Shown here piece by piece: positions 18,330 to 26,084 of a stretch of 64,000 nucleotides of DNA; the first letter of the stretch is position 1; each line of letters opens with the position of its first letter. The stretch is from the NCBI RefSeq assembly GCF_030332225.1, contig NZ_JAOWIF010000040.1:124001-188000 (forward strand), read 5' to 3'. The translations under genes were made by a program, and so were the position numbers. Source of the DNA: Citrobacter sp. Cu233. Lineage in GTDB: Bacteria > Pseudomonadota > Gammaproteobacteria > Enterobacterales > Enterobacteriaceae. The notes beneath the pieces were generated by a model. It was not told the origin of the DNA and searched no databases. It saw only the letters and a program-made list of their open reading frames with translations.

Positions 18330-19601
18330 TCAGTTGCTGGCGGTTTTGACGGGCTGCTCAGATTTTTTATCATTCCCGGCGATATACGGACTCCACGGTT
18401 GGGCACGGACCGTGGCATCCGTTTGCCATACCACGTTAAACTGACCGTTGCTTTCGATTTCGCCAATCATGACGGGTTTATGCAGGTGGTGGTTCGTTGC
18501 ATCCATTGTCAACGTAAAGCCAGAAGGTGCAGCGAATGATTGCCCCGCCATGGCTGCGCGAACTTTATCCACATCCGTCGTCCCGGCTTTTTCAACGGCC
18601 TGCGCCCACATATGCAGGCCAACATACGTTGCTTCCATCGGATCGTTCGTGACCACAGAATCAGCATTCGGCAGTTTGTGCGTTTTCGCGTAGGCGCGGT
18701 AATCCGCGATAAATTGCTTATTGGTGGCATTATCAACGGATTCAAAATAGTTCCAGGCCGCAAGATTGCCTACCAGGGGTTTGGTATCAATACCGCGCAA
18801 CTCCTCTTCTCCAACAGAGAACGCAACGACCGGAACATCGGTCGCTTTCAGGCCCTGGTTTGCCAACTCTTTATAGAACGGAACGTTAGAGTCGCCATTA
18901 ATGGTTGATACCACCGCCGTTTTCCCCCCTGCGGAGAATTTTTTGATGCTGGCGACGATGGTCTGGTAATCGCTGTGGCCAAACGGGGTATAAACCTCTT
19001 CAATGTCTTTATCCGCAACACCTTTTGAATGCAGCCAGGCACGGAGAATTTTATTGGTTGTTCGCGGATAGACGTAGTCGGTGCCCAGCAGGAAGAAACG
19101 TTTTGCACTGCCACCGTCTTCACTCATCAGATACTCAACCGCCGGAATGGCCTGCTGGTTGGGCGCGGCGCCGGTATAGAAAACGTTAGGTGACATCTCT
19201 TCACCTTCGTACTGCACGGGATAAAACAACAGGCCGTTTAACTCTTCAAATACCGGCAGTACAGATTTGCGCGAAACCGATGTCCAGCAACCAAAAACCA
19301 CCGCCACTTTGTCCTGGCTTAGCAACTGACGGGCTTTTTCGGCAAACAGCGGCCAGTTTGATGCCGGATCGACCACTACCGGCTCCAGTTTTTTCCCCAG
19401 TACACCGCCTTTGGCGTTGATCTCATCAATGGTCATCAACGCCACATCTTTTAGCGGTGTTTCAGAAATAGCCATTGTCCCGGACAACGAATGCATGATG
19501 CCAACTTTAATGGTGTCGGCAGCCTGAACGCTAAAACTCATCCCCATAGCCACAACAGAGGCTGAAAGAGTAAAGGCTTTTAATAATGTGCGACGCTGCA
19601 T
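18330..19601 (-). CDS. urtA: Urea-binding periplasmic protein UrtA
   Basis: The 423-residue branched-chain-amino-acid-type substrate-binding protein starts MQRRTLLKAFTLSASVVAMG, a signal peptide with twin arginines of Tat type, cleaved after about VQAA. The mature protein begins DTIKVGIMHSLSGTMAISETPLKD, the usual UrtA opening. It delivers urea to UrtBC. First gene of the operon, with a sigma-54 promoter upstream. No urease genes lie in the window, so how the imported urea is used must be decided elsewhere in the genome. Confidence 0.93.
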   Translation of the reverse strand: MQRRTLLKAFTLSASVVAMGMSFSVQAADTIKVGIMHSLSGTMAISETPLKDVALMTIDEINAKGGVLGKKLEPVVVDPASNWPLFAEKARQLLSQDKVAVVFGCWTSVSRKSVLPVFEELNGLLFYPVQYEGEEMSPNVFYTGAAPNQQAIPAVEYLMSEDGGSAKRFFLLGTDYVYPRTTNKILRAWLHSKGVADKDIEEVYTPFGHSDYQTIVASIKKFSAGGKTAVVSTINGDSNVPFYKELANQGLKATDVPVVAFSVGEEELRGIDTKPLVGNLAAWNYFESVDNATNKQFIADYRAYAKTHKLPNADSVVTNDPMEATYVGLHMWAQAVEKAGTTDVDKVRAAMAGQSFAAPSGFTLTMDATNHHLHKPVMIGEIESNGQFNVVWQTDATVRAQPWSPYIAGNDKKSEQPVKTASN

Positions 19602-19691
19602 AGTTTCACTCCTGAAAATAGACTTGCTGAAAGCTCCGGTGCAACCGGGCAGACAAAACGGTGCAAATTAAGGGTGTTCAGAAGTGATAAG

Positions 19692-19706
19692 GCAAAAACA
19701 GTGCCA
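19692..19706 (-). promoter_or_regulatory. Sigma-54 promoter of urtABCDE
   Basis: Read on the minus strand, TGGCAC (19706-19701), TGTTT, TTGC (19695-19692) is an exact match to the -24/-12 consensus TGGCAC-N5-TTGC, with the invariant GG and GC spaced by 10 bases. It lies about 90 bases before the urtA start, and implies RpoN control as for other nitrogen-scavenging operons. Confidence 0.85.
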
Positions 19707-19819
19707 GTTATAAAACATTATTTAAATTCAATAAGTTATAAATAACACCAAAGAAATGCAGGTAAAAATAATGCGTCGTCATGACGGCAAGAGAGAAGAA
19801 ATGAACCACCATGACACGG

Positions 19820-19842
19820 TGTTGCATTATAAACGTGCAACA
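19820..19842. promoter_or_regulatory. NtrC-like enhancer site upstream of urtA
   Basis: TGTTGCA and TGCAACA form a perfect 7-base inverted repeat with a 9-base spacer. The inner 15-mer GCATTATAAACGTGC (19824-19838) matches the NtrC consensus GCACTATATTGGTGC at 11 of 15 positions, with both GCA/TGC ends intact. It lies about 125 bases upstream of the -24 element, a typical enhancer distance. A weaker CACC-N7-GGTG repeat adjoins at 19806-19820. Confidence 0.65.
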
Positions 19843-20086
19843 TCTTGTGTCCGGCCAACCCGATAACTGCAACGGATTACAGGATAAAATTATGATTATT
19901 TGCAGATGGGGCCGCCTGTTTCGTCACTATTATTTATTTTCTTCGACGTGAAAAAGCCAAAACTTTACATTTCAGACGAAATAATCACACAGTTCACTCT
20001 TTGTTTAAGTTCGAATTGCTACTATAGTCATTGACGAGGTGAAATTAAGGTAAGAGAGGAAACTCATAGATAAAGGAGCATTTACT

Positions 20087-20182
20087 ATGCTGGGTAATAT
20101 GAATATTTTTATGGCTGTTCTGGGAATTATTTTATTTTCCGGTTTCCTGGCCGCGTATTTTAGCCACAGATGGGATGATTGA
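20087..20182 (+). CDS. mgtS: MgtS, 31-residue inner-membrane protein
   Basis: A 31-codon frame beginning MLGNMNIFMAVLGIILFSGF and ending FSHRWDD differs from my recollection of E. coli MgtS (YneM) by only two conservative changes. It has one transmembrane helix. MgtS stabilises the magnesium importer MgtA and interacts with the phosphate symporter PitA under low magnesium; in E. coli it is induced by PhoPQ. AAAGGAG lies 9 bases upstream of the ATG. A TACTAT -10-like box at 20018-20023 and TTGTTTA (19998-20004), resembling a PhoP half-site, precede it. Confidence 0.93.
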   Translation: MLGNMNIFMAVLGIILFSGFLAAYFSHRWDD

Positions 20183-20208
20183 TGAACGGAGATAGTCCTG
20201 CACCGAAC

Positions 20209-20248
20209 CGGCCCCTTGTAGCGTAACTGCACAAGGGGCCATTTTTTT
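20209..20248 (+). terminator. mgtS terminator
   Basis: GGCCCCTTGT pairs with ACAAGGGGCC across a loop of about 10 bases (AGCGTAACTGC region), followed by ATTTTTTT. It ends 65 bases after the mgtS stop. Confidence 0.85.
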
Positions 20249-20289
20249 ACCTGCTTCCCTTCCCTGAATCATTTCTCTGAATTACAGGT

Positions 20290-20388
20290 AAAAAAAACCG
20301 CCGGAGAAACCAGCGGTAAATGCTTGCATGGATAGATTTGTGTTTTGCTTTATACGTTATCTGGCAATTCCCTGCGAAGATAACGAAT
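20290..20388 (-). ncRNA. mgrR: Likely MgrR small RNA
   Basis: Between mgtS and dgcZ, where E. coli encodes the PhoP-activated Hfq-dependent sRNA MgrR of 98 nt, the minus strand carries a strong terminator (stem ACCGCTGG/CCGGCGGT at 20317-20297, with one G-U pair) followed by eight T bases. A transcript of 98-99 nt would start near ATTCGTTATC at 20388. MgrR lowers eptB and ygdQ mRNA, affecting lipopolysaccharide modification. The 5' end is estimated from the known length and position, not from an identified promoter. The terminator could equally end dgcZ mRNA. Confidence 0.6.
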
Positions 20389-20465
20389 AGTCGGCTAACA
20401 TATCATCGACAACCCCAATGGAAGTTAAACGAAACGTAACTACAGCCGTTCTGCGCTGATAAAAT

Positions 20466-21392
20466 TCACGCTCTGACGCGCGTTGTAAGTTGATCATTGG
20501 TGCCAACTAACGTGATTTTCTCTTTTTCACCCATAAACATGCAGCGATTCCTGCCGGTCTGTTTTCCCTCATACATGGCTCTGTCAGCACGTCCAAGACC
20601 GTTGTCCAGCGTTTCACCCTGTTGAACTCTGGTAATGCCTGCCGTTACCGTTATGCCTATTTCGCCTTCTGGAAAAGGGATTTTTTTCTGGCCAATCAGA
20701 TGACAAAGACGCAACCCCGCCTGGCAGGCCTGCTCGTCCGTTTTGGTTCGGATGATGACAATAAATTCCTCACCACCATAGCGATAGGCAACCTCATCAT
20801 ATCGAGTCCATGATAATAAATTTGACGCCAGGCTACGCAACACCATGTCGCCAACCAGATGTCCGTAGGTATCATTAACATGTTTAAAACGGTCGATATC
20901 CAGCAACAATATGTACAGGTTAAGCGGCTCAGCATCGAGTAACTGCTGGTCAAACGTCTCATCAAGCATTCTTCTGCCAGGCAAACCTGTTAAGACATCA
21001 ATATTACTGCGAATAGTCAGTAAATAAATTTTGTAGTCCATGACCGCAGACGTAAATGCCAGTAACGCATCCTGGAAACTGTCGAAATGCCATGAATGGC
21101 TACGCGCTTCCACGATTGCCAATAGCAATTCCTTGCCTAACAAATGCATTTTCTCATGTGTCGCGTTAATCTTGCTGACATAACGACATTCATCATCATC
21201 GTGCTGTGGATGGTCTTTAAGCCACTGCCCAAATTGACAAACAAAGTGAGCGTCATCGCCCGTAATATCAGGCTGAGTAACGTCTGATGACACGACACAG
21301 CGGAACATTTTCACTAGCCACTTATAATGAGCATCAATTGATTTGTTAAGTTCGATTAAAATTGCATCTATTTCCTTTGTTCTTCTGATCAT
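20466..21392 (-). CDS. dgcZ: Diguanylate cyclase DgcZ (YdeH)
   Basis: The 308-residue protein has an N-terminal CZB zinc-sensor domain whose four zinc ligands fall at the same positions as in E. coli DgcZ (H22, C52, H79, H83), and a GGDEF domain with active site GGEEF at 206-210 and DIDRFKHVNDTYGH at 165-178. It makes cyclic-di-GMP, promoting poly-GlcNAc biofilm; zinc inhibits it. The open frame reaches 21443, but ATG 21392 with AAGGA upstream matches the family start. It is longer than the E. coli protein by about 12 residues at the C terminus. Confidence 0.92.
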   Translation of the reverse strand: MIRRTKEIDAILIELNKSIDAHYKWLVKMFRCVVSSDVTQPDITGDDAHFVCQFGQWLKDHPQHDDDECRYVSKINATHEKMHLLGKELLLAIVEARSHSWHFDSFQDALLAFTSAVMDYKIYLLTIRSNIDVLTGLPGRRMLDETFDQQLLDAEPLNLYILLLDIDRFKHVNDTYGHLVGDMVLRSLASNLLSWTRYDEVAYRYGGEEFIVIIRTKTDEQACQAGLRLCHLIGQKKIPFPEGEIGITVTAGITRVQQGETLDNGLGRADRAMYEGKQTGRNRCMFMGEKEKITLVGTNDQLTTRVRA

Positions 21393-21875
21393 CTCGGTTT
21401 CCTTCCCTGTATGAACATTTAGACACGGGTATTTTATCGCCAAAAAGGAAAATTTATGTAAACTTTTTAATAGTAATTAATATTATGGAAAGCTACCAAA
21501 GATTACTTCGCATGGTAATAAATTATTATTAAGTTAAAATGGTCATGATAATCAATACGATAGAGTTGATGTAATTATTCTTGTTTTATATTAAATGAAA
21601 CAAAACACTGCTGAGTTAAATCGCAAGAAAGACGATAATATTATCCGCATGACATGTGATTAAGAATCAACCACCACCTTGACGGAGTCATGTCGAAATT
21701 ACTGCTATGGTTTCCAAATTAAAAAACACACCGGCCATGAACATCGTGGTGAAAGTGATCCCTGACGTAGCGGAAATTCCCGTAAACCTAAAAATAAAAA
21801 ATACCGCCAAAAGAATCTGCCCGCCCATACCAGCATTCGTCCATTACACATTTTGAGGAAGAAAAAATCCAGCTA
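21393..21875. other. AT-rich intergenic region dgcZ-dcp, with an unassigned 49-codon frame
   Basis: About 480 bases without a recognised gene; the first 270 are strongly AT-rich. On the plus strand an ATG at 21707 opens a 49-codon frame (MVSKLKNTPAMNIVVKVIPD to VHYTF, stop 21854-21856). It has no good ribosome site, while a GGAG at 21684 precedes a different 10-codon frame at 21690. I do not recognise either product; the segment may be a remnant of the genes that separate dgcZ and dcp in E. coli. Confidence 0.4.
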
Positions 21876-21898
21876 AAAACCGGGCATCACGCCCGGTT
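21876..21898 (-). terminator. dcp terminator
   Basis: AACCGGGC and GCCCGGTT form an 8-bp stem with a 5-base loop; on the minus strand it is followed by TTTTTAGC. It lies about 24 bases after the dcp stop. Confidence 0.8.
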
Positions 21899-21921
21899 CA
21901 GTTTTTTTCGCTGACAATGTC

Positions 21922-23967
21922 TTAAGCGCTCAAACCACGATGTTTAAGCATTGGCTCCATTTTGGGAGCGCGGCCACTCCATTGGCAATAAAGTTCAGCT
22001 AAATCAGTGCTGTTACCACGGGACAAAATCGCGTCGCGGAATTTCTGCCCGTTTTCACGGGTCAATCCCCCCTGCTCTACAAACCACTGATATCCGTCGT
22101 CGGCCAGCATTTGCGTCCACAAATAGGCGTAATATCCTGCGGCATAGCCACCGCCGAAGATATGGGCAAAATAGCTACTGCGATAACGCGGTGGTACAGC
22201 CTGCAGATCCAGTCCTTCCGCAGCCAGGGCCTGCCGCTCAAATTCATCGACTGACAGCGATGACACACTCTGCTCCAGGCTGTGCCAGCGCATATCCAGC
22301 AATGCGGCACTGAGAAGCTCCGTCATATCATAACCTTTGTTAAATAAGCTGGCCCGTTGCATCTTCTCCAGCAATGACTGGGGCATTTTTTCACCCGTTT
22401 CAACATGACGAGCATAACGCGCGAAAACCTGCGGATTACTCGCCCAGTGTTCGTTAATCTGCGACGGGAACTCGACGAAATCACGCGGGGTATTCGTGCC
22501 TGACAGCGTTGCATACCGTTGGCTGGCAAACAGACCATGTAGCGTGTGTCCGAACTCATGGAACAACGTGATAACATCATCCCACAGCAGCAAGGCGGCT
22601 TGGCCCTGAGCAGGTTTCTGATAGTTACAGACGTTGTAAATTACCGGTCTGGTTTCATTTTGCAGCGATTGCTCAACAAAATTCCCCATCCAGGCACCAC
22701 CGCTTTTTGATTCACGGGCAAAGAAATCACCATAAAATAGCGCCAGTCCTACGCCATCATGATCGAAAATCTCCCAAACCCGTACATCCGGATGATAAAC
22801 AGGGATGTCAAAGCGCTCGATGAATTTAATGCCAAACAGTTGGTTTGCTGTCCAGAAAACACCTTCATTCAGCACCGTGTCCAGGGCAAAGTAAGGTTTA
22901 AGCAGAGCTTCATCAAGCGCATATTTTTCACGACGCACCTGCTCGGCATAAAATGCCCAGTCCCAGGCCTCAACCTCGAATTCGCCCTGTTGCTGATCAA
23001 TCGCTTTCTGAATTTCAGTCTGCTCATTCAGCGCGCGTTGACGTGCAGCGGGCACGATCTCCCGCATAAATGAAAGTGCCGCTTCTGGCGTTTTCGCCAT
23101 CTGATCGGCAATTTTCCAGGCCGCAAAATTCGCAAAGCCCAGTAATGTTGCCTGCTCTCTGCGGATCTCCACCAGCCGTTTAATTATGGCGCGGGTATCG
23201 TTGGCATCATTTTTTTCCGCCCGCGTCCATGCCTGGGTAAACAGGTTTTCTCGTGTCTGTCGATCGCGTAACGCAGCAAGTGCCGGTTGTTGTGTGGTGT
23301 TCAATAGTGAAATAACCCAGCGTACCTCAAGTCCTTTGTTGCTGGCGGCTTCCGCCGCAACGGCAATTTCCTCTGCGCTGAATCCGTCAAGTTGCCGGAC
23401 ATCATCCACGACCAGTGCACCCGCTTTGTTCGCCGCCAGCAGACGCTGATTGAACTGGCTGGTTAACGTTGCCGACTCCGTATTTAGCGCTTTCAGGCGC
23501 GCTTTGTCGGCGTCATTAAGACGCGCACCTGCCAACACAAAGCGTTGGTGAACCACCTCCAACAGACGCAATGATTCACCTTCCAGCTCCAGCGAAGCGC
23601 GTTGCTGCCAGACGGCATCTATACGCGCAAAAAGTGCGTCATTAAGGTAGATATCATTGGCCAGCGCGGCCAGTTCGGCGGAGAACGCCTCGTCAAGACG
23701 CTGAAGTTCATCGTTGGTATGCGCGGCTGTCATCGCAAAGAAAACGCTGGTGACGCGCGTCAACAACGCCCCACTTTGCTCAAGCGCCAGCAACGTATTT
23801 GTGAAATCAGGAGCCTGTTGGTTTTGCACAATCGCCGCTATTTCAGCGCGTTTTTGTTTCACACCTTCATCAAACGCGGGCCGATAATGGCAATCTTCAA
23901 TCTGATCAAATTGCGGTGCCTGGTAAGGTAATGTGCTGTGGTGCAAAAAAGGATTTGTTAACGACAT
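21922..23967 (-). CDS. dcp: Dipeptidyl carboxypeptidase Dcp (M3 metallopeptidase)
   Basis: The 681-residue cytoplasmic zinc peptidase of the thimet oligopeptidase family has the HEFGH motif in TLFHEFGHTLHGLFA and the downstream glutamate region TPRDFVEFPSQINEHW. Length equals E. coli Dcp. It removes C-terminal dipeptides and helps degrade peptides. It is transcribed alone, divergently from ydfG, with a GGAGG-type ribosome site before the ATG. Confidence 0.95.
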   Translation of the reverse strand: MSLTNPFLHHSTLPYQAPQFDQIEDCHYRPAFDEGVKQKRAEIAAIVQNQQAPDFTNTLLALEQSGALLTRVTSVFFAMTAAHTNDELQRLDEAFSAELAALANDIYLNDALFARIDAVWQQRASLELEGESLRLLEVVHQRFVLAGARLNDADKARLKALNTESATLTSQFNQRLLAANKAGALVVDDVRQLDGFSAEEIAVAAEAASNKGLEVRWVISLLNTTQQPALAALRDRQTRENLFTQAWTRAEKNDANDTRAIIKRLVEIRREQATLLGFANFAAWKIADQMAKTPEAALSFMREIVPAARQRALNEQTEIQKAIDQQQGEFEVEAWDWAFYAEQVRREKYALDEALLKPYFALDTVLNEGVFWTANQLFGIKFIERFDIPVYHPDVRVWEIFDHDGVGLALFYGDFFARESKSGGAWMGNFVEQSLQNETRPVIYNVCNYQKPAQGQAALLLWDDVITLFHEFGHTLHGLFASQRYATLSGTNTPRDFVEFPSQINEHWASNPQVFARYARHVETGEKMPQSLLEKMQRASLFNKGYDMTELLSAALLDMRWHSLEQSVSSLSVDEFERQALAAEGLDLQAVPPRYRSSYFAHIFGGGYAAGYYAYLWTQMLADDGYQWFVEQGGLTRENGQKFRDAILSRGNSTDLAELYCQWSGRAPKMEPMLKHRGLSA

Positions 23968-24104
23968 CTTTTCCTCCTGAAAACGATTTGTTTCATAGAG
24001 TAGGCCTACCAGGATTCGACCGCAATCTCGTTAAGCAGGAATAGCTCTGAACAGAAATGACGTGCTATGGTAGTACTACATAAAAAGCGTTGAGGAACAG
24101 TGAG

Positions 24105-24851
24105 ATGATCGTTTTAGTAACCGGAGCAACAGCAGGTTTTGGTGAGTGCATTACGCGTCGTTTTATTGAGAATGGGCATAAAGTTATTGCCACCGGACGC
24201 CGCCAGGAACGTCTGCAGGAACTGAAAGATGAACTGGGTAACAATCTGTATATCGCCCAGCTTGACGTACGCAATCGCGCATCCATTGAAGAGATGCTGG
24301 ACGCCCTGCCTGCCGAATGGCGCAATATCGATATCCTGGTCAACAATGCCGGTCTGGCGCTGGGTCTTGAACCAGCCCACAAAGCGAATGTCGATGACTG
24401 GGAAACCATGATCGATACTAACAACAAAGGCCTGATTTATATGACTCGTGCCGTTCTGCCTGGCATGGTCGAGCGTAACCGCGGCCACATTATTAATATC
24501 GGCTCTACCGCCGGTAGTTGGCCGTACGCTGGCGGGAACGTGTATGGTGCAACCAAAGCGTTTGTTCGTCAGTTTAGTCTGAACCTGCGAACAGACTTAC
24601 ACGGCACAGCGATCCGCGTTACCGACATTGAACCCGGACTGGTTGGCGGTACCGAGTTCTCTAATGTGCGTTTCAAAGGCGATGATGATAAAGCAGGTAA
24701 AACCTACGAAAATACAACTGCACTGACTCCGCAGGATGTCACTGAAGCCGTATGGTGGGTAGCTTCGTTACCGGCTCATGTCAACATCAATACCCTTGAG
24801 ATGATGCCTGTCACCCAGTCTTTTGCCGGGCTCAGCGTGCATCGAAGCTAA
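24105..24851 (+). CDS. ydfG: NADP-dependent 3-hydroxy acid dehydrogenase YdfG
   Basis: The 248-residue short-chain dehydrogenase starts MIVLVTGATAGFGE (cofactor motif TGATAGFG), with NNAG near 84 and catalytic YGATK near 147. E. coli YdfG oxidises L-allo-threonine, serine and 3-hydroxypropionate semialdehyde, the latter linking it to the pyrimidine rut pathway. The frame opens 5 codons earlier, but ATG 24105 with GAGG 9 bases upstream is the family start. Confidence 0.95.
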   Translation: MIVLVTGATAGFGECITRRFIENGHKVIATGRRQERLQELKDELGNNLYIAQLDVRNRASIEEMLDALPAEWRNIDILVNNAGLALGLEPAHKANVDDWETMIDTNNKGLIYMTRAVLPGMVERNRGHIINIGSTAGSWPYAGGNVYGATKAFVRQFSLNLRTDLHGTAIRVTDIEPGLVGGTEFSNVRFKGDDDKAGKTYENTTALTPQDVTEAVWWVASLPAHVNINTLEMMPVTQSFAGLSVHRS

Positions 24852-24856
24852 ATGAG

Positions 24857-24879
24857 ATACCCGGCCTTGTGCCGGGTAT
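24857..24879. terminator. Hairpin after ydfG
   Basis: ATACCCGGC, CTTGT, GCCGGGTAT is a perfect 9-bp stem directly after the ydfG stop and before rspR. No T-run follows, so termination is probably partial. Confidence 0.55.
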
Positions 24880-24937
24880 AGAAAGCGCTCGATAAGTGAT
24901 AAAATATCCGGGTTAACTCTCTAATAAGTAAGAATGA

Positions 24938-25624
24938 ATGACCGTAGAAACGCAGCTCAATCCTACACAGCCGGTAAATCAACAGATTTACCGTATTCTT
25001 CGCAGCGATATCGTGCATTGTCTGATTGCGCCCGGTACGCCATTGTCGGAGAAAGAGGTTTCCGTACGCTTTAACGTGTCTCGCCAGCCGGTACGAGAAG
25101 CATTCATCAAACTGGCAGAAAACGGTTTGATTCAGATCCGTCCACAACGTGGCAGTTACGTGAATAAGATCTCGCTGTCGCAGGTGCAAAATGGCTGTTT
25201 TGTCCGTCAGGCCATTGAGTGTGCCGTGGCCCGCCGCGCCGCCTCAACGATCACCGACAACCAGTGTTATCAACTTGAACAAAACCTGCATCAGCAACGC
25301 ATTGCAATTGACCGTAAGCAGCTCAACGATTTCTTTCAGCTTGATGATGAGTTTCATCAGAAACTGGCATTAATCGCTGATTGCCAGCTTGCCTGGGACA
25401 CCGTCGAGAATATTAAAGCCACGATTGACCGTGTGCGCTATATGAGTCTGGATCACGTCTCCCCGCCTGAAATGCTACTTCGTCAGCACCATGATATCTT
25501 TGCGGCGCTGGTAAAGCATGATGGCGATGCCGTCGAGCATGCAATGATGCTGCATCTACAGGAAATTAGTGAATCTGTTCAGCTTATTCGTCAGGAAAAT
25601 AGCGACTGGTTTAGCGAAGACTAA
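24938..25624 (+). CDS. rspR: GntR-family repressor RspR (YdfH)
   Basis: The 228-residue FadR-subfamily protein has an N-terminal winged helix ([40 protein letters not shown], about residues 32-70) and a helical FCD effector domain with metal-type residues ([14 protein letters not shown]). In E. coli YdfH represses rspAB, which lies 5.8 kb away here and on the other strand. The gene has its own terminator. Confidence 0.92.
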   Translation: MTVETQLNPTQPVNQQIYRILRSDIVHCLIAPGTPLSEKEVSVRFNVSRQPVREAFIKLAENGLIQIRPQRGSYVNKISLSQVQNGCFVRQAIECAVARRAASTITDNQCYQLEQNLHQQRIAIDRKQLNDFFQLDDEFHQKLALIADCQLAWDTVENIKATIDRVRYMSLDHVSPPEMLLRQHHDIFAALVKHDGDAVEHAMMLHLQEISESVQLIRQENSDWFSED

Positions 25625-25631
25625 TACGTAA

Positions 25632-25655
25632 CTCACCTCTCACTGAGGTGAGTTT
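25632..25655 (+). terminator. rspR terminator
   Basis: CTCACCTC (25632-25639) pairs with GAGGTGAG (25645-25652), loop TCACT, followed by only TTT. It lies just after the rspR stop codon. Confidence 0.7.
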
Positions 25656-25704
25656 CCCCGTACTGCCCCCTCTCCTGCATATCCCCATAAAAAAAGCTGT
25701 GATT

Positions 25705-25718
25705 TTGATCGAAAACAA
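25705..25718 (+). promoter_or_regulatory. FNR site of ydfZ
   Basis: TTGATCGAAAACAA matches the FNR consensus TTGAT-N4-ATCAA at 9 of 10 positions. Its centre is about 41 bases before a start point predicted from the TTATAT -10 box (25744-25749), the class II activator position. E. coli ydfZ is likewise FNR-activated. Confidence 0.7.
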
Positions 25719-25760
25719 AAAAAATCATTAACGAGAAGCGTATTTATATTGCGCCCGTTA

Positions 25761-25780
25761 CGTGGGACTAAAAGCCCACG
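25761..25780 (+). other. Hairpin in the ydfZ 5' untranslated region
   Basis: CGTGGG and CCCACG form a 6-bp stem with an ACTAAAAG loop, 35 bases before the ydfZ start and shortly after the predicted transcription start. It may stabilise the mRNA or be regulatory. Confidence 0.4.
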
Positions 25781-25814
25781 GGCTTTGACGGTAAGTTGGA
25801 AAGGAGAAAACACC

Positions 25815-26018
25815 ATGAAAACATACGATCGTAACCGCAACGCAATCACCACTGGCAGCCGCGTCATGATTAGTGACACCGGACTCACCGGCCGTATTAC
25901 AGCCATTGACACCGATGGCCTGACCGCTGAGCAAATCCGCCGCGGTAAAACAGTGGAAATCGAAGGATGCGAAGGCAAATATGCCCCCCTCGAACTGATT
26001 CGTTTAGGCATGAACTGA
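25815..26018 (+). CDS. ydfZ: YdfZ, small selenium-associated protein
   Basis: The 67-residue protein matches E. coli YdfZ closely ([31 protein letters not shown]). Selenium was reported attached to E. coli YdfZ, but there is no in-frame UGA here, so it is not a selenocysteine protein in the genetic sense; one cysteine is present in EGCEGK. AAGGAG precedes the ATG. Function unknown; its expression under FNR control suggests a role in anaerobic growth. Confidence 0.9.
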   Translation: MKTYDRNRNAITTGSRVMISDTGLTGRITAIDTDGLTAEQIRRGKTVEIEGCEGKYAPLELIRLGMN

Positions 26019-26041
26019 TTGGTGTGAATGCCAAAAACAAT

Positions 26042-26074
26042 GCGCCATCTGGCTGTCGTTAAAGCCGGATGGCG
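26042..26074. repeat. REP-like palindromic element
   Basis: GCGCCATCTGGCT and AAGCCGGATGGCG form an imperfect stem containing the GCCGGATGGCG core typical of enterobacterial REP sequences. It stands between the convergent ydfZ and ydfI genes, the usual location, and may act as a 3'-end or gyrase-binding element. Confidence 0.6.
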
Positions 26075-26084
26075 ACATAGAGAG

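Noticed and set aside
25815..26018. YdfZ as a selenocysteine-containing protein
   Set aside because: No in-frame UGA and no bSECIS-like hairpin after a UGA; any selenium binding would be post-translational.
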